Shown here: positions 17,951 to 29,677 of the stretch, one piece after another | Position numbering within the stretch: position 1 is the first letter of the stretch | How the letters are laid out: each line of letters starts with the position of its first letter | Assembly: GCF_002741035.1 (NCBI RefSeq) | Contig: NZ_CP016808.1 | Coordinates: 868,001-932,000 of the forward strand | Length of the DNA stretch: 64,000 nucleotides | From: Paenibacillus sp. BIHB 4019 | GTDB taxonomy: Bacteria; Bacillota; Bacilli; Paenibacillales; Paenibacillaceae | Direction: 5' to 3' | Position numbers and translations under genes: made by a program | The notes under the pieces: generated by a model | What the model was told of the DNA's origin: nothing | What the model saw: only the letters and a program-made list of their open reading frames with translations | Database searches by the model: none

Positions 17951-19216
17951 TTAAACCAGCGCTTTCGCCGCAATATCCGAACGGCTCTGCATGCCTTCGA
18001 AATGAATAACGCCCACCGCATCATAAGCACGAGCACGCGCTTCTGCGATGTCACGGCCGCGGCCGACAACGCCTAGCACGCGTCCGCCACTCGTTACGAA
18101 CTGGCCGTCCTTCTCAGCTGTTCCAGCATGGAACACAAGCGCGCCTTGCGCTTCGGCTTTCGCCAGCCCTTCAATGACGCGGCCTTTCGGATACGAAGCC
18201 GGATAGCCTTCGGAAGCCATAATGACGCAGACCGCTGCTTCATCGCTCCACGTAATATCAAGCTGCTCCAATCTGCCGTTTAGCGAAGCAAGTACGATGT
18301 CGACAAGATCGGTTTCCAGACGCGGAAGCACAACCTGTGTTTCCGGATCGCCCATGCGTGCATTAAACTCAATCGTTTTCGGGCCATCCTTCGTAATCAT
18401 CAGTCCGGCGAACAATACGCCGCGGAACGGGCGGCCTTCGCTGACCATCGCTTTCGCCGTTGGAATAATAATGTTTGCAATCGACTCGTCGATAATCGCC
18501 TGATCAATATGCGGAAGCGGCGTATAGGTGCCCATACCGCCCGTATTCGGGCCTTTATCGCCGTCGAAAATCGGCTTGTGGTCCTGTGCCGGCACCATCG
18601 CCCGCACCGTCTCGCCGTCTACAAACGCAAGGATGGACATTTCCTGTCCTTCCAAAAACTCCTCGATCACGATTTGGTTGCCCGCATCGCCAAACACTTT
18701 GTCCAGCATCGCTTCTTTCAGCGCCTGCTGCGCTTCTTCCATCGTGAATGCCACGGTTACGCCCTTGCCTGCTGCAAGCCCATCCGCCTTAATGACAATT
18801 GGCGTCTGCTGTGTCTGCAAATAAGCGGAAGCCGCTTCATATTCGGTGAACGTCTCATATTTAGCTGTCGGAATATTGTATTTCTTAAGCAAATTTTTCA
18901 TGAAAATTTTGCTGCCTTCAATTTCCGCCGCCGCTTTATTCGGTCCGTATACCGGAATTTGATGCGCTTCGAACGCATCGACGATGCCGTCCGCGAGCGG
19001 ATCATCCGGGCCGATGAATACGAGATCAACAGCCGCATCCTTCGCGAACTCTACCAGCTCGTCAAATTGATTGACAGCCAGCGGCACGCATTCCGCGAGC
19101 TGCGCAATGCCCGCATTGCCCGGCGCACAATAAATGTGCTGAACCTTCTCGCTTTTTTTCAGCGCCCATACGACCGCATGCTCCCGGCCGCCTCCGCCTA
19201 CTACTAAAATCCGCAT
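17951..19216 (-). CDS. purD: Phosphoribosylamine-glycine ligase
   Basis: 421 residues, normal length. It makes GAR from phosphoribosylamine, glycine and ATP (step 2 of purine synthesis). It shows an N-domain start RILVVGGGGREHAVVWAL, ATP-grasp segments (FMKNLLKKYNIPTAKY, VIKADGLAAGKGV, VIEEFLEGQEMSILAF) and the metal/substrate motif RMGDPETQVVLPRL. Last gene of the pur operon, 15 bp after purH. Confidence 0.97.
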   Translation of the reverse strand: MRILVVGGGGREHAVVWALKKSEKVQHIYCAPGNAGIAQLAECVPLAVNQFDELVEFAKDAAVDLVFIGPDDPLADGIVDAFEAHQIPVYGPNKAAAEIEGSKIFMKNLLKKYNIPTAKYETFTEYEAASAYLQTQQTPIVIKADGLAAGKGVTVAFTMEEAQQALKEAMLDKVFGDAGNQIVIEEFLEGQEMSILAFVDGETVRAMVPAQDHKPIFDGDKGPNTGGMGTYTPLPHIDQAIIDESIANIIIPTAKAMVSEGRPFRGVLFAGLMITKDGPKTIEFNARMGDPETQVVLPRLETDLVDIVLASLNGRLEQLDITWSDEAAVCVIMASEGYPASYPKGRVIEGLAKAEAQGALVFHAGTAEKDGQFVTSGGRVLGVVGRGRDIAEARARAYDAVGVIHFEGMQSRSDIAAKALV

Positions 19217-19231
19217 CTTGTCAGCTCCTTC

Positions 19232-20782
19232 TTAATGCTTGAAATGACGAACGCCAGTCAGTACCATGGCAATGTTGTTTGCATTTGCTGCGGCAATCGA
19301 TTCGGCATCTTTAATAGATCCGCCCGTTTGGATAATCGCCGTAATGCCAGCTTTAGCTGCCAGCTCAACGGTATCGCCCATTGGGAAAAAGGCATCCGAT
19401 GCCAGTACAGCGCCAGCGGACTGCGCACCAGCCTGCTCGATTGCGATGCGAGCAGCGCCTACGCGGTTCATTTGGCCTGCGCCTACGCCAATCGTCATAT
19501 TATTTTTCGCCAGCAAAATCGCATTCGATTTCACATGCTTCACGACTTTCCAGCCGAACAGCAATTGCTTGAGCTCTTCCTCAGTCGGCTTGCGATCGGT
19601 TACGAATTGCAGGTCCGCTTCGGTCAGGCTGCGAACATCGCTTTCCTGTACGAGCATGCCGCCGTCAACCGTCGTCACGAGCAGCTCAGGCTTGCGGTCA
19701 GCCGCAGCAACGGAAAGCTCGCCGAGCTTCATGAGGCGAATGTTTTTCTTTTTCGTCAAAATATCAAGCGCTTCCGGCGTAAAGTCCGGGGCAATAATAA
19801 TTTCAAGGAATATTTGGCCCAGCAGCTCAGCTGTATCTGCGCCGATCACGCGGTTCGCCGCAACGATGCCGCCAAAGATGGAAGTCGGATCAGCCGCATA
19901 CGCTTTTTGATAGGCTTCATGAATGTCAGTGCCCGTACCTACGCCGCAAGGATTCATATGCTTAACGGCAACTACGGCCGGCTCATCAAATTCCTTTACA
20001 ATCGCGAGCGCAGCGTTTGCGTCATTAATGTTATTGTAGGACAGCTCTTTGCCGTGCAATTGCTCAGCTGTCGTAATGTTGCCTGCCGAAGCGAGCGGCT
20101 TGCTGTAGAAAGCAGCCTTCTGGTGCGGGTTTTCGCCGTAGCGGAGATCCTGTACTTTTTCGTAAGTAACAGTATAGCTTTCTGGAAGCTCTTCGCCTGT
20201 CTGCTTGGACAAATATTCAGCAATCAGCGTATCGTAAGCAGCCGTATGGCGGAATACTTTCGCCGTCAAGCGCTTGCGCGTTTCAAGCGTCGTGTCGCCG
20301 CCTGCTTTGACTTCTTCCAGCACAGCCGCGTAATCCGCCGCGTCTACGACAACGGTAACGAATGCATGGTTTTTCGCAGCAGAGCGCAGCATTGTCGGAC
20401 CGCCGATATCGATGTTTTCAATCGCATCCGCATATTCCACATCGGGCTTCGCAATCGTCTGCTTGAACGGGTACAGATTCACAACAACGAGGTCGATGTA
20501 GCTGAGGCCCAGCTCTTCCATCACCTTCTGGTGTTCTGCATCGTCGCGCACAGCGAGCAGGCCGCTATGAACAGCAGGATGCAGCGTTTTGACGCGTCCA
20601 TCCAAAATTTCCGGGAAGCCCGTTACATCGGAAATGCCGATGACCGGAATGCCCTCTTTTTCCAGCAAGCTGAACGTTCCGCCTGTCGAAATAATTTCTA
20701 CGCCTTGGCTTGCCAGCTCACGCGAAAACTCCACAATACCCGTCTTATCAGATACGCTGATTAATGCTCTACGAATAGCCAT
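19232..20782 (-). CDS. purH: AICAR formyltransferase/IMP cyclohydrolase
   Basis: 516-residue bifunctional enzyme for the last two steps to IMP. The N-terminal MGS-like cyclohydrolase domain starts [20 protein letters not shown] and includes ISTGGTF and DGRVKTLHP. The C-terminal transformylase domain carries the catalytic Lys-His of [12 protein letters not shown] and a terminal [17 protein letters not shown] lies upstream of ATG 20782. Confidence 0.97.
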   Translation of the reverse strand: MAIRRALISVSDKTGIVEFSRELASQGVEIISTGGTFSLLEKEGIPVIGISDVTGFPEILDGRVKTLHPAVHSGLLAVRDDAEHQKVMEELGLSYIDLVVVNLYPFKQTIAKPDVEYADAIENIDIGGPTMLRSAAKNHAFVTVVVDAADYAAVLEEVKAGGDTTLETRKRLTAKVFRHTAAYDTLIAEYLSKQTGEELPESYTVTYEKVQDLRYGENPHQKAAFYSKPLASAGNITTAEQLHGKELSYNNINDANAALAIVKEFDEPAVVAVKHMNPCGVGTGTDIHEAYQKAYAADPTSIFGGIVAANRVIGADTAELLGQIFLEIIIAPDFTPEALDILTKKKNIRLMKLGELSVAAADRKPELLVTTVDGGMLVQESDVRSLTEADLQFVTDRKPTEEELKQLLFGWKVVKHVKSNAILLAKNNMTIGVGAGQMNRVGAARIAIEQAGAQSAGAVLASDAFFPMGDTVELAAKAGITAIIQTGGSIKDAESIAAANANNIAMVLTGVRHFKH

Positions 20783-20851
20783 TCCACAAAGCCCTCCTTT
20801 TTGTCTTAACCCGGTTACGCTCTAACCACTTTTATCACTATGAAAGCCCAA

Positions 20852-21478
20852 TCACTCAGCTTGCTTGTTCACATCAATCCGCACCAAACGTCCGTCCAAA
20901 TGCACCCGTCCGCCAGCAATTTGCCGCACAACCTGCGGAAGCAGCTGCTGCTCGGCCGCATGAATGCGTACCGCTAGCTCGCCTTCTGTCTCGCCGTCTG
21001 CAATTCCGACTGCCTGCTGGGCAATAATCGGGCCGCTGTCGAGGCCGCCGTCCACATAATGCACGGTGACGCCCGTCAGCTTTACGCCGTAATCAAGCGC
21101 CTGGCGAATCGCATTAATGCCGGGAAACGCTGGCAGCAACGAAGGATGGATATTGATCATCCGCCCATAGAAAGGCTCTACCAGCACGGGCGTAATAATG
21201 CGCATATAACCTGCCAGTACAATAAGCTCAATGCCACGGCGCTCAAGCTCCGCCAAAATCACGCTGTCATGCGCTTCGCGCGACGGATAGTCCTTCGGCT
21301 TAAAAACGAACGTTTCTACGCCAGCCTTGCGCGCCCGCTCGATAACCGGCGCAGACGGCTTATCACAAACAAGAAGCTCGATAGTTGCATCGAGCTCCCC
21401 CTGCCATGCCGCATCGGCCAAAGCTTGAAAATTTGTGCCTTGACCAGATGCAAATACGGCTATACGCTTCGCTGCCAT
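20852..21478 (-). CDS. purN: Phosphoribosylglycinamide formyltransferase
   Basis: 208 residues. It formylates GAR using 10-formyl-tetrahydrofolate. It contains AVFASGQGTNFQAL at the N-terminus, LAGYMRIITP and the catalytic INIHPSLLPAFPG with His, followed by VHYVDGGLDSGPII with the catalytic Asp. Its ATG overlaps the purM stop codon as TAATG, implying coupled translation. A 69-bp gap separates it from purH. Confidence 0.96.
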   Translation of the reverse strand: MAAKRIAVFASGQGTNFQALADAAWQGELDATIELLVCDKPSAPVIERARKAGVETFVFKPKDYPSREAHDSVILAELERRGIELIVLAGYMRIITPVLVEPFYGRMINIHPSLLPAFPGINAIRQALDYGVKLTGVTVHYVDGGLDSGPIIAQQAVGIADGETEGELAVRIHAAEQQLLPQVVRQIAGGRVHLDGRLVRIDVNKQAE

Positions 21479-22521
21479 TACACCGTCGCTCCTGTAAACG
21501 TGACGATGCGGCTGCCTTCCGTTACGGTTCCAATGCGGTAAGCTTTCTCGCCAAGCTCATTTGCTACGCGAAGCGCTTCTTCCGCTTCATCAGCCGGTAC
21601 AACAACTACGAGGCCAATTCCCATATTAAACGTCGTGAACATGTCACGATTCGTAATCGAACCTTTTTCCTGCATGAGGCCAAAAATGTTGTGGATCGGC
21701 CAAGAGCCGTATTCAACATTGACGTTCACGCCTTCCGGCAATACGCGCGGAATGTTCTCGATGAAGCCGCCGCCAGTAATATGCGCCATGCCCTTCACCT
21801 TCACTTGCTCAATCAGCTTAAGCGCCGATTTCACATAAATGCGCGTTGGCTCGATCAATACATCGCCAAGCTTCGCGCCATCAAGCTCTGCCAGCTCCTG
21901 ATCAAGCGCATAACCGCTTTCTTCCAGCAGCAATCTGCGAACGAGCGAATAGCCATTGCTGTGAATGCCGCTTGACGCAAGGCCAATAACTGCGTCTCCG
22001 GGCGCAATGGTCGTGCCATCGATGATTTTTTTCTTATCGACAACGCCGACCGTAAAGCCCGCGATATCGTATTCGTCGCCTTGGTACATGCCCGGCATTT
22101 CGGCAGTCTCGCCGCCGATCAGGGCGCAGCCTGCCTGTACGCAGCCGTCTGCAATGCCTTTAACTACCGCTTCGATTTTCTCCGGCACAACTTTGCCGCA
22201 AGCGAGGTAATCGAGGAAGAACAAGGGCTCAGCGCCTTGTACAATGATGTCGTTGACGCACATGGCAACCGCATCGATACCGATCGTGTCATGCTTGTCC
22301 ATTGCAAAAGCCAGCTTCAGCTTTGTGCCAACGCCATCGGTTCCTGATACGAGCACCGGCTCCTCATATTTATTCTTGTCTAAGCCGAACAGGCCGCCAA
22401 AGCCGCCAAGATCTGTCAGCACTTCAGGACGGAACGTCTTCTTGACATGCTTCTTCATTCTTTCGACCGCTTCGTTGCCAGCCGCTATATCGACGCCAGC
22501 TTTTTTATACGCTTCTGCCAC
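21478..22521 (-). CDS. purM: Phosphoribosylformylglycinamidine cyclo-ligase
   Basis: 347 residues. It closes the imidazole ring to give AIR using ATP. It has [34 protein letters not shown] broken here as [11 protein letters not shown] and [15 protein letters not shown], and [13 protein letters not shown]. The start is GTG 22519-22521: AAAGGGG lies 9 nt upstream and the residues after it ([11 protein letters not shown]) match the family N-terminus. The upstream in-frame ATG at 22578 is not preceded by a site. Confidence 0.96.
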   Translation of the reverse strand: MAEAYKKAGVDIAAGNEAVERMKKHVKKTFRPEVLTDLGGFGGLFGLDKNKYEEPVLVSGTDGVGTKLKLAFAMDKHDTIGIDAVAMCVNDIIVQGAEPLFFLDYLACGKVVPEKIEAVVKGIADGCVQAGCALIGGETAEMPGMYQGDEYDIAGFTVGVVDKKKIIDGTTIAPGDAVIGLASSGIHSNGYSLVRRLLLEESGYALDQELAELDGAKLGDVLIEPTRIYVKSALKLIEQVKVKGMAHITGGGFIENIPRVLPEGVNVNVEYGSWPIHNIFGLMQEKGSITNRDMFTTFNMGIGLVVVVPADEAEEALRVANELGEKAYRIGTVTEGSRIVTFTGATV

Positions 22522-22644
22522 ATCGTTCAACCCCTTTATCGTAGCCGCCAAGCCGGCACGCCTGAACCAGGCGTGCACGCATGCAGCACTATTAATCCTA
22601 ATTACACAAGCAAAGCTTTATGCTGCAGCCAGACTGCCTTAAGT

Positions 22645-24123
22645 CTAGCAGCTGCAGCTTTTGTCCGATTCCTCATCCACAGGCGTCGGGTAATCATTAT
22701 CAAAGCAGCCAAGGCACATGCCGCGGTTATAAGCGCCGTCATTGCCGCCAACCGAATCAATAAAGCCGCTGTCGCTAAGGAAGGACAGCGAATCTGCATT
22801 GATCAATTCGCAAATTTCCTGCACGGTGCGGGAAGAAGCAATAAGCTCATCGCGGCTTGGCGTATCAATGCCGTAGTAGCAAGGGTTTTTGAAAGGCGGC
22901 GATGTAATTCGCACATGCACTTCCGTCGCTCCCGCCTCACGCAGCATATTGACGATCCGGCGCGACGTCGTGCCGCGAACGATCGAGTCGTCAATCATGA
23001 CGACGCGTTTGCCTTCTACGACTTTGCGCACGGCAGACAGCTTCATCTTCACGCCCTGCTCGCGCAATTCCTGCGAAGGCTGGATGAACGTACGTCCGGT
23101 GTATTTATTTTTGATAAGTCCAAGCTCATAAGGAATGCCCGTCTGCTCCGCATAACCGATTGCTGCGGAAATACTGGAATCCGGCACACCCGTTACGATA
23201 TCAGCATCGACGAACGATTCCATCGCGAGCTGCTTGCCCATCCGCTTGCGCGCGGAATGAATATTGATTTCATGAATGTCGCTGTCAGGACGGGCAAAAT
23301 AAATATATTCCATCGCACAGGTCGCCCGGCGCGTCACTTCTGCATAACGATCCTCTTTCATGCCATCCTGATCAAAAATAAGCAGCTCGCCCGGCTGAAC
23401 GTCACGCAAATATTCGGCACCAATCGATTCAAAGGCGCACGACTCGGAGGAAAACACATAACCGTCACCGATGCGGCCGACCACGAGCGGACGAAGTCCG
23501 TTCGGATCAGAAGCGACCAGCAGCTTGTCGTTCGTCATAATCAGGAAAGCGAAGCCTCCAACAATACGTTGCAGCGCTTCTTTCGCTGCCGTCACAAAAT
23601 CCTTCGGCGAGCGGGCGATCAAATGCGCAATAACCTCGGTATCGCTCGTCGTCTGGAAAATAGAGCCCAGGTTTTCCAGCTCCTTGCGGATTTCCGGCGC
23701 ATTTACGATATTGCCGTTCGTCGCTACCGCAAGATCGCCATCGCGATAGCGGAAGATCAGCGGCTGCGCATTCGCCAGCTTGCTCTCTCCCGCTGTCGAA
23801 TAGCGCACGTGGCCGATGGAGCGATCGCCAGGGAGCCCCGCTAGGCGCTCCTTGTCGAATACTTCCTTGACGAGTCCCATGCCGCGGTGATAGCTGAACC
23901 GATTGCGGTCCGTCGTATCGACGGTGCAAATGCCGGCAGACTCCTCGCCGCGATGCTGCAGCGCATGAAGGCCATAGTAGGAAAGCGATGCTGCGTCTGC
24001 ATGGTTAAAGACACCGAAGACGCCGCATTCCTCGCGCAGCTTGTCGAAGAAATCTTCTCTACCGCCGCCTTGATTATAATAATCGCCTGACCAAAGCTTA
24101 GGCTGCTTTATTTCATCAGACAT
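22645..24123 (-). CDS. purF: Amidophosphoribosyltransferase
   Basis: 492 residues. It is the committed step, forming phosphoribosylamine from PRPP and glutamine. The nucleophile Cys33 ([10 protein letters not shown]) becomes the N-terminus after removal of a 32-residue propeptide, longer than the 11 residues of Bacillus subtilis Pur[14 protein letters not shown] follows, and the PRPP loop is [14 protein letters not shown]. Four cysteines that would hold a 4Fe-4S cluster are present ([16 protein letters not shown], and the pair in MCLGC). The start overlaps the purL 3' end by 16 bp. Confidence 0.97.
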   Translation of the reverse strand: MSDEIKQPKLWSGDYYNQGGGREDFFDKLREECGVFGVFNHADAASLSYYGLHALQHRGEESAGICTVDTTDRNRFSYHRGMGLVKEVFDKERLAGLPGDRSIGHVRYSTAGESKLANAQPLIFRYRDGDLAVATNGNIVNAPEIRKELENLGSIFQTTSDTEVIAHLIARSPKDFVTAAKEALQRIVGGFAFLIMTNDKLLVASDPNGLRPLVVGRIGDGYVFSSESCAFESIGAEYLRDVQPGELLIFDQDGMKEDRYAEVTRRATCAMEYIYFARPDSDIHEINIHSARKRMGKQLAMESFVDADIVTGVPDSSISAAIGYAEQTGIPYELGLIKNKYTGRTFIQPSQELREQGVKMKLSAVRKVVEGKRVVMIDDSIVRGTTSRRIVNMLREAGATEVHVRITSPPFKNPCYYGIDTPSRDELIASSRTVQEICELINADSLSFLSDSGFIDSVGGNDGAYNRGMCLGCFDNDYPTPVDEESDKSCSC

Positions 24124-26351
24124 GGAATCGCATCCTTCCAGACCTTCTCCAGTTGTTGTACCGGCGCCTGAATGCCGGATTTGCCGTTGATGCTGATCGA
24201 AAGAGCAGCTCCTTTTACCGAACCGATTGCCGCGTGGGCAACGCCTTGCTCAGACAGCAATGCTTGCAGCGCTGCTGCTTGCTCCGGCTTCGCCGACAGC
24301 AAAATACGCGATTGCGATTCGCTGAACAATGCATGATCAGCGCGCAGCTCTGTATTTACATTAACTTCTGCACCAAGCTTGCCGCTTATGCAGGATTCTG
24401 CCAGCGCAGCCGCAATACCGCCTTCGGACAAGTCATGCGCCGAAGCGACCAAGCCGCTTTGAATCGCGCTCAGCACAGCGCCGAGCATCTTTTTCTCAAC
24501 AGCTAGATCAATAACCGGAGGACGGCCTTCGTTCACGCCTTGCAGCACGTATTGCAGCTCGCTTCCGCCCATTTCGGCTTTCGTTTCGCCGACGAGAATG
24601 ATAACGTCGCCTTCGTTTTTGAAGCCTTGAGTCGTAATATGATCGATATCATGAACGAGACCTACCATGCCGATAACCGGCGTCGGGTAAATCGCGCCTT
24701 TTGCATTTTCGTTGTACAAGCTGACGTTGCCGCCGATAACTGGCGTTTCCAATACGCGGCAAGCCTCGGACATGCCGTCTGCCGATTTCTCGATCTGCCA
24801 GAATACATCCGGCTTCTCTGGGCTGCCGAAGTTCAGGTTGTCCGTAATGGCCAGCGGCTCTGCACCGGAACAAACGATGTTGCGCGCAGCTTCCGCTACG
24901 GCAATGCGTCCGCCCACTTCTGGATCAAGGTATACATAACGGCTGTTGCAGTCCGTTGTCATCGCGAGTGCCTTGCGTGTACCGTTAATCGTAACGACTG
25001 CTGCGTCCGAACCCGGTTGTACCGCTGTCGACGTACGCACCATGTAGTCGTATTGATTGTAAACCCACTCTTTGCTGGCCACCGTTGGCGAAGCGAGCAC
25101 TTTCTCAAGCGCAGCTGTCAAATCCGTTACTTCTGGATAAGCCGTTGTATCGATTGCAGCATTTGCACTGTAATAAGCAGGCTCCTGCGAAGGCTTGTCA
25201 TAAACCGGACACTCGTCAACGAGCGCTGTTACCGGCATATCTGCCACTTGCTCGCCTTGGTGGAACAAGCGGAGACGTCCGTCATCCGTTACTTTGCCGA
25301 CTTTGGCGCAAATGATGCCCCAACGGTCGAAAATCTCTTTCGCCTGCGCTTCATGCTGCGGCTCTACAACGAAGAGCATGCGCTCTTGCGATTCGGATAG
25401 CATCATTTCGTAAGGCGTCATGCCTGTTTCGCGCTGCGGCACTTCATCAAGGTACAGCTCAAGGCCGTTGCCGGCTTTCGAAGCCATTTCGGCGCTGGAG
25501 CAAGTTAGGCCAGCTGCGCCCATATCTTGAATACCAAGCACGATGCCGGAATCGATCAGCTCTAGTGTCGCTTCCATAACGAGCTTCTCCATAAATGGAT
25601 CGCCGACTTGAACCGCCGTACGCTTCTCTTCGGATTCCTCGGACAGCTCGACCGAAGCAAAGGTTGCGCCGTGAATGCCGTCGCGGCCAGTTGCCGGACC
25701 GACATAAAATACCGGGTTGCCTACGCCTTTAGCGACGCCGCGCTGGATTTTATCATGATCGATGAGGCCCACGCACATCGCGTTAACAAGCGGATTGCCC
25801 TCGTAGCTCTCATCGAACATCACTTCGCCGCCAACGGTCGGAATGCCGATACAGTTGCCGTAGCCAGCGATGCCGCTAACGACATTTTCAAACAAATATT
25901 TAACGCGCTCATTTTCAAGACGGCCAAAACGCAAGCTGTTCATCAAAGCAACAGGACGTGCGCCCATGGAGAAAATGTCGCGGATAATGCCGCCTACACC
26001 TGTAGCTGCGCCTTGGTAAGGCTCAACCGCGGATGGATGGTTATGCGATTCGATTTTGAATACGACCGCTTGATTGTCGCCAATATCCACGATACCTGCG
26101 CCTTCGCCTGGTCCCATCAGAACTTTAGGTCCAGTGATCGGGAATTTTTTCAAAATCGGCTTGGAGTTTTTGTAAGAGCAATGCTCCGACCACATGACGC
26201 TGAATACGCCGATCTCCGTATAGTTTGGCTGGCGGCCAAGAAATCCGCAAATCAGCTCATATTCATAATCCGTTACGCCGAACTGCGTATAAATCCGCTG
26301 ATCCGCGATTTGTTCCGCTGTCGGTTCCTTAGCTGTTAACTGCTGCGCCAT
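24108..26351 (-). CDS. purL: Phosphoribosylformylglycinamidine synthase subunit PurL
   Basis: 747-residue small-type PurL, which works with PurQ and PurS to convert FGAR to FGAM. It has [14 protein letters not shown], the ATP/metal segment [20 protein letters not shown] and [12 protein letters not shown]. The start is ATG 26349-26351 with GGAGGG 6 nt upstream; it overlaps the purQ end by 23 bp, consistent with coupled synthesis of the complex. Confidence 0.97.
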   Translation of the reverse strand: MAQQLTAKEPTAEQIADQRIYTQFGVTDYEYELICGFLGRQPNYTEIGVFSVMWSEHCSYKNSKPILKKFPITGPKVLMGPGEGAGIVDIGDNQAVVFKIESHNHPSAVEPYQGAATGVGGIIRDIFSMGARPVALMNSLRFGRLENERVKYLFENVVSGIAGYGNCIGIPTVGGEVMFDESYEGNPLVNAMCVGLIDHDKIQRGVAKGVGNPVFYVGPATGRDGIHGATFASVELSEESEEKRTAVQVGDPFMEKLVMEATLELIDSGIVLGIQDMGAAGLTCSSAEMASKAGNGLELYLDEVPQRETGMTPYEMMLSESQERMLFVVEPQHEAQAKEIFDRWGIICAKVGKVTDDGRLRLFHQGEQVADMPVTALVDECPVYDKPSQEPAYYSANAAIDTTAYPEVTDLTAALEKVLASPTVASKEWVYNQYDYMVRTSTAVQPGSDAAVVTINGTRKALAMTTDCNSRYVYLDPEVGGRIAVAEAARNIVCSGAEPLAITDNLNFGSPEKPDVFWQIEKSADGMSEACRVLETPVIGGNVSLYNENAKGAIYPTPVIGMVGLVHDIDHITTQGFKNEGDVIILVGETKAEMGGSELQYVLQGVNEGRPPVIDLAVEKKMLGAVLSAIQSGLVASAHDLSEGGIAAALAESCISGKLGAEVNVNTELRADHALFSESQSRILLSAKPEQAAALQALLSEQGVAHAAIGSVKGAALSISINGKSGIQAPVQQLEKVWKDAIPCLMK

Positions 26352-27024
26352 GCTGTTCCCTCCATGCATTCAAAATCGATGTAAACATTTTTTTGCCGTC
26401 CTCTGAACCGAACAATTGGTTGATTGCACGCTCTGGATGCGGCATCATGCCGACTACGTTGCCGCGCTCGTTGCTCACGCCCGCGATGTTCGATACCGAT
26501 CCGTTCGGATTGGTGTCGCCCGCATAGCGGAAAATAATTTGCTTGTTCGCTTCCAGCTGTGCCAGCGTCGCGTCGTCGCAATAGTAGTTGCCTTCTCCGT
26601 GGGCGATCGGGATGTTGATAATATCGCCTTGCGCATACTGATTTGTGAACGGGTTGCCATTGTTCACCACTTCCAGCGGCGTCTGATGGCAGCGGAATTT
26701 GAGGCCGCTGTTGCGAATCAAAGCGCCTGGCAGCAAGCCTGCTTCCGTAAGAATTTGGAATCCGTTGCAAATGCCGAGGATAAACTTGCCTTCCTCCGCC
26801 GCTTTTTTCACTTCATTCATGACAGGAGCAAAACGCGAAATCGCGCCGCAGCGCAGGTAATCGCCGTAGGAGAAGCCTCCTGGCACCAAAATCGCGTCAA
26901 AACCGGAAAGATCCGTCGATGTATGCCATACATACTCTACCTTTTGGCCAATCGCTTCCTCTACCGCCTTGTAACAATCAATATCACAGTTGGAACCTGG
27001 AAAAACCAGAACCGCAAACTTCAT
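26329..27024 (-). CDS. purQ: Phosphoribosylformylglycinamidine synthase subunit PurQ
   Basis: 231-residue class I glutamine amidotransferase that supplies ammonia to PurL. It shows the oxyanion strand [15 protein letters not shown], the nucleophile elbow [16 protein letters not shown] and catalytic His/Glu in MMPHPERA. It starts 3 bp after the purS stop. Confidence 0.97.
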   Translation of the reverse strand: MKFAVLVFPGSNCDIDCYKAVEEAIGQKVEYVWHTSTDLSGFDAILVPGGFSYGDYLRCGAISRFAPVMNEVKKAAEEGKFILGICNGFQILTEAGLLPGALIRNSGLKFRCHQTPLEVVNNGNPFTNQYAQGDIINIPIAHGEGNYYCDDATLAQLEANKQIIFRYAGDTNPNGSVSNIAGVSNERGNVVGMMPHPERAINQLFGSEDGKKMFTSILNAWREQHGAAVNS

Positions 27025-27027
27025 CGC

Positions 27028-27270
27028 CTATCCCTCCAGCTCAAAACGGTAATCTTCAACGACCGTGTTCGCAAGCAGCTTCTCGCACATTTCCTTGATG
27101 CGCTTCTCCGCTTCGCTGCGGTCGATTGCGCCCAGCTCTAGCTCCAAATATTTGCCGATCCGCACTTTTTCCACTTCGGCAAAACCCATCGAATGCAATG
27201 CTCCTTGTACAGCTGTTCCTTGCGGATCAAGTACATTTTCCTTGATTGTTACGTAGACGGTTGCTTTCAT
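27028..27270 (-). CDS. purS: Phosphoribosylformylglycinamidine synthase subunit PurS
   Basis: 80 residues. Small dimeric bridging subunit of the PurLQS complex (KATVYVTIKENVLDPQGTAV, GKYLELEL). GGAGG is placed 7 nt before the ATG. A 190-bp spacer without a gene separates it from purC; I see no clear regulatory structure in it. Confidence 0.95.
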   Translation of the reverse strand: MKATVYVTIKENVLDPQGTAVQGALHSMGFAEVEKVRIGKYLELELGAIDRSEAEKRIKEMCEKLLANTVVEDYRFELEG

Positions 27271-27461
27271 TGTTGGCCTCCTGATAATGAAAATAATAAT
27301 GTAGCGTTCACGCTGCTTCGCTTTTCTTCTGCTTTAGGCGAGCACCCCACAGGCTCCCTCCAGCAAAATCGCTTTGCTTTTATCGTTTTGCTTGTATCGC
27401 TGTTGATCTATCTCTTTAGCTTTCACTTGCTGGCTTCAACGCTGCTGCCTGTGCGAAAAAG

Positions 27462-28361
27462 CTAGTAGCTTTCCGCATCTGTCAAGCGGCGGTAAATATC
27501 CTGATACCGCTTCGTCGTCTCTTCGACAACCGCTTCCGGCAGCGGATCTGGCTTGCTGTTCTTGTCCCAATCCGAGCCGAGCAAATAGGTGCGCACCGGC
27601 TCCTTGTCCATGCTGTCGATCTCGATGTCATAGGCGTAATTGCCCTCTGCCCAGAAGCGCGAGGAATCTGGCGTGAAAATCTCGTCAATGAGAATCACTT
27701 TGCCGTCAATCAGGCCGAATTCGAATTTGCAATCGGCAAGAATGATGCCGCGCTCGGCGCAATAAGCGTGAGCGAACTCGTAAAGCTTGATGCTACGGTC
27801 GCGCAGCTCTTCGGAAAGCTCGGCGCCAACCAGCTCCTGCATCCGCTCAAACGGGATATCCTCGTCGTGGCCGACGTCGTTTTTCGCCGCTGGCGTAAAA
27901 ATCGGCTGCGGAAAACGCTCATTTTTGCGCATGCCTGCCGGAAGCTCGATGCCATTGATCGCAGACGTTTGCTGATATTGTCTCCAGCCGCCGCCTGTGA
28001 TATAGCCGCGCACGACACATTCAATATCAATACGCTCCGCTTTGCGAGTAACCATAATCCGGTTGCGAAGCAGCTCAGGCTCCGTAATAAGCTCGCCCAG
28101 CTTGTCCACATCGGTATGCACGACGTGGTTCGTCTGGATCGAAGCCGTCTGCTCAAACCAGAAAGCCGACAGGCGGTTGAGCACATTGCCTTTCTCTGGC
28201 ACAGCCGGGTCAAGCACATAATCAAATGCCGAAATGCGATCCGTTACCACGATCAGAAAATGCTCGCCCAGATCGTAAAGCTCTCTAACCTTCCCCTTGT
28301 ACAGCAGGGGCGCTTTCACATACGGCTCAGCAGTGGACAAGCTTTGAGATATTGCAGTCAT
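27462..28361 (-). CDS. purC: SAICAR synthase
   Basis: 299 residues. It joins aspartate to CAIR with ATP. This is the longer form with an N-terminal extension: LLYKGKVRELYDLG, VVTDRISAFDYVLD, ECVVRGYITGG and LIDEIFTPDSSRFW are family hallmarks. AAGGAGG, 11 nt upstream, overlaps the purB stop region. Confidence 0.96.
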   Translation of the reverse strand: MTAISQSLSTAEPYVKAPLLYKGKVRELYDLGEHFLIVVTDRISAFDYVLDPAVPEKGNVLNRLSAFWFEQTASIQTNHVVHTDVDKLGELITEPELLRNRIMVTRKAERIDIECVVRGYITGGGWRQYQQTSAINGIELPAGMRKNERFPQPIFTPAAKNDVGHDEDIPFERMQELVGAELSEELRDRSIKLYEFAHAYCAERGIILADCKFEFGLIDGKVILIDEIFTPDSSRFWAEGNYAYDIEIDSMDKEPVRTYLLGSDWDKNSKPDPLPEAVVEETTKRYQDIYRRLTDAESY

Positions 28362-28377
28362 TCGCCAGTAAGCCTCC

Positions 28378-29673
28378 TTAGTTCAATCCAAGACGGGTGA
28401 AAATCGTATCCACATGCTTCAAATGCCATGTCGGGTTAAAGCAATCGTCGATCTCTTCCGTCGACAGAAGCTCGGTAATTTCCTTCGTCGATTCAATAAT
28501 GTCGCGGAATTGGCGCTGCTCTTCCCAAGCCTGCATGGCACGCGGTTGAACGGTGTCATATGCCTGCTCGCGGCTGAAGCCTTTGTCGATCAGCTTCGTC
28601 ATGACGCGGCCGGAGAACGGCACGCCGAACGTACGCTGCATGTTGCGCTTCATATTTTCAGGGAATACTTGCAGATTGTTGATAATGTTGCCCAGACGAT
28701 TCAGCATGTAGTTCAGCAGCATCGTAGCATCCGGCAAAATAACGCGCTCTGCGGACGAATGGCTAATATCGCGCTCATGCCACAGCGGAATGTTCTCGTA
28801 AGCCGTGAGCATATGTCCGCGAATAACTCTCGACAAGCCGGAAATGTTCTCGCAGCCGATTGGGTTGCGTTTGTGCGGCATAGCCGATGAACCTTTTTGG
28901 CCTTTGGCGAAAGGCTCTTCCACCTCGCGGAATTCGCTCTTCTGCAAAGCGCGGATTTCCGTAGCGAACTTGTCCAGCGACGAAGCAACGAGCGCCAGTG
29001 TGCCCATGTACTCCGCATGGCGGTCACGCTGCAGCGTTTGCGTCGAGATTGGCGCAGCTTTCGTGCCCAGCTTGTTGCAGACGAACTCTTCTACGAAAGG
29101 ATCGATGTTCGCGTAAGTGCCGACAGCACCGGAAATTTTGCCGTATTGCACGCCATCAGCTGCATGGAGGAAACGCTCCAGGTTGCGCTTCATCTCTTCG
29201 TGCCACAATGCCATTTTGAGGCCGAAGGTAGTTGGCTCAGCATGAACGCCATGCGTACGTCCCATCATCGGCGTATCTTTGTACTGAATCGCCTTCTCGC
29301 GCAAAATCGAGATGAAACGCTCAATATCCTTTTGCAAAATCGCATTGGCTTGCAGCAGCAGGTAGCCCGTTGCCGTATCTACAACATCCGTCGATGTCAG
29401 GCCGTAATGCACCCATTTGCGCTCAGGGCCAACCGTTTCGGATACAGCGCGCGTAAAGGCGATAACGTCATGGCGCGTATCCTGCTCGATTTCATAAATG
29501 CGGTCGATGTTGAAGCTCGCGTTTTTACGAAGCTCTTCCACGTCCTCCTTCGGAATAATGCCCAGCTCCGACCAAGCCTCGCATGCGCAAAGCTCAACCT
29601 CCAGCCATGCTTGGAACTTATTCTCCTCGGTCCAAATCGCTCTCATTTCCGGTCTGCTGTAACGCTCTAACAT
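28378..29673 (-). CDS. purB: Adenylosuccinate lyase
   Basis: 431 residues. It cleaves SAICAR and adenylosuccinate, releasing fumarate. It has [17 protein letters not shown] at the N-terminus, the general acid region [16 protein letters not shown], and the signature loop [16 protein letters not shown] with the catalytic Ser. The start is ATG 29671-29673 preceded by AAGGTGGAG; an in-frame TTG or ATG further up would overlap purK. Confidence 0.97.
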   Translation of the reverse strand: MLERYSRPEMRAIWTEENKFQAWLEVELCACEAWSELGIIPKEDVEELRKNASFNIDRIYEIEQDTRHDVIAFTRAVSETVGPERKWVHYGLTSTDVVDTATGYLLLQANAILQKDIERFISILREKAIQYKDTPMMGRTHGVHAEPTTFGLKMALWHEEMKRNLERFLHAADGVQYGKISGAVGTYANIDPFVEEFVCNKLGTKAAPISTQTLQRDRHAEYMGTLALVASSLDKFATEIRALQKSEFREVEEPFAKGQKGSSAMPHKRNPIGCENISGLSRVIRGHMLTAYENIPLWHERDISHSSAERVILPDATMLLNYMLNRLGNIINNLQVFPENMKRNMQRTFGVPFSGRVMTKLIDKGFSREQAYDTVQPRAMQAWEEQRQFRDIIESTKEITELLSTEEIDDCFNPTWHLKHVDTIFTRLGLN

Positions 29674-29677
29674 GTAG

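Noticed and set aside
19235..20764. 509-codon plus-strand frame opposite purH
   Set aside because: It mirrors the codon pattern of purH, has no family motif, and purH is certain.
22447..23844. 465-codon plus-strand frame opposite purF
   Set aside because: Antisense shadow of purF; composition is Arg/His/Ile-rich without motifs.
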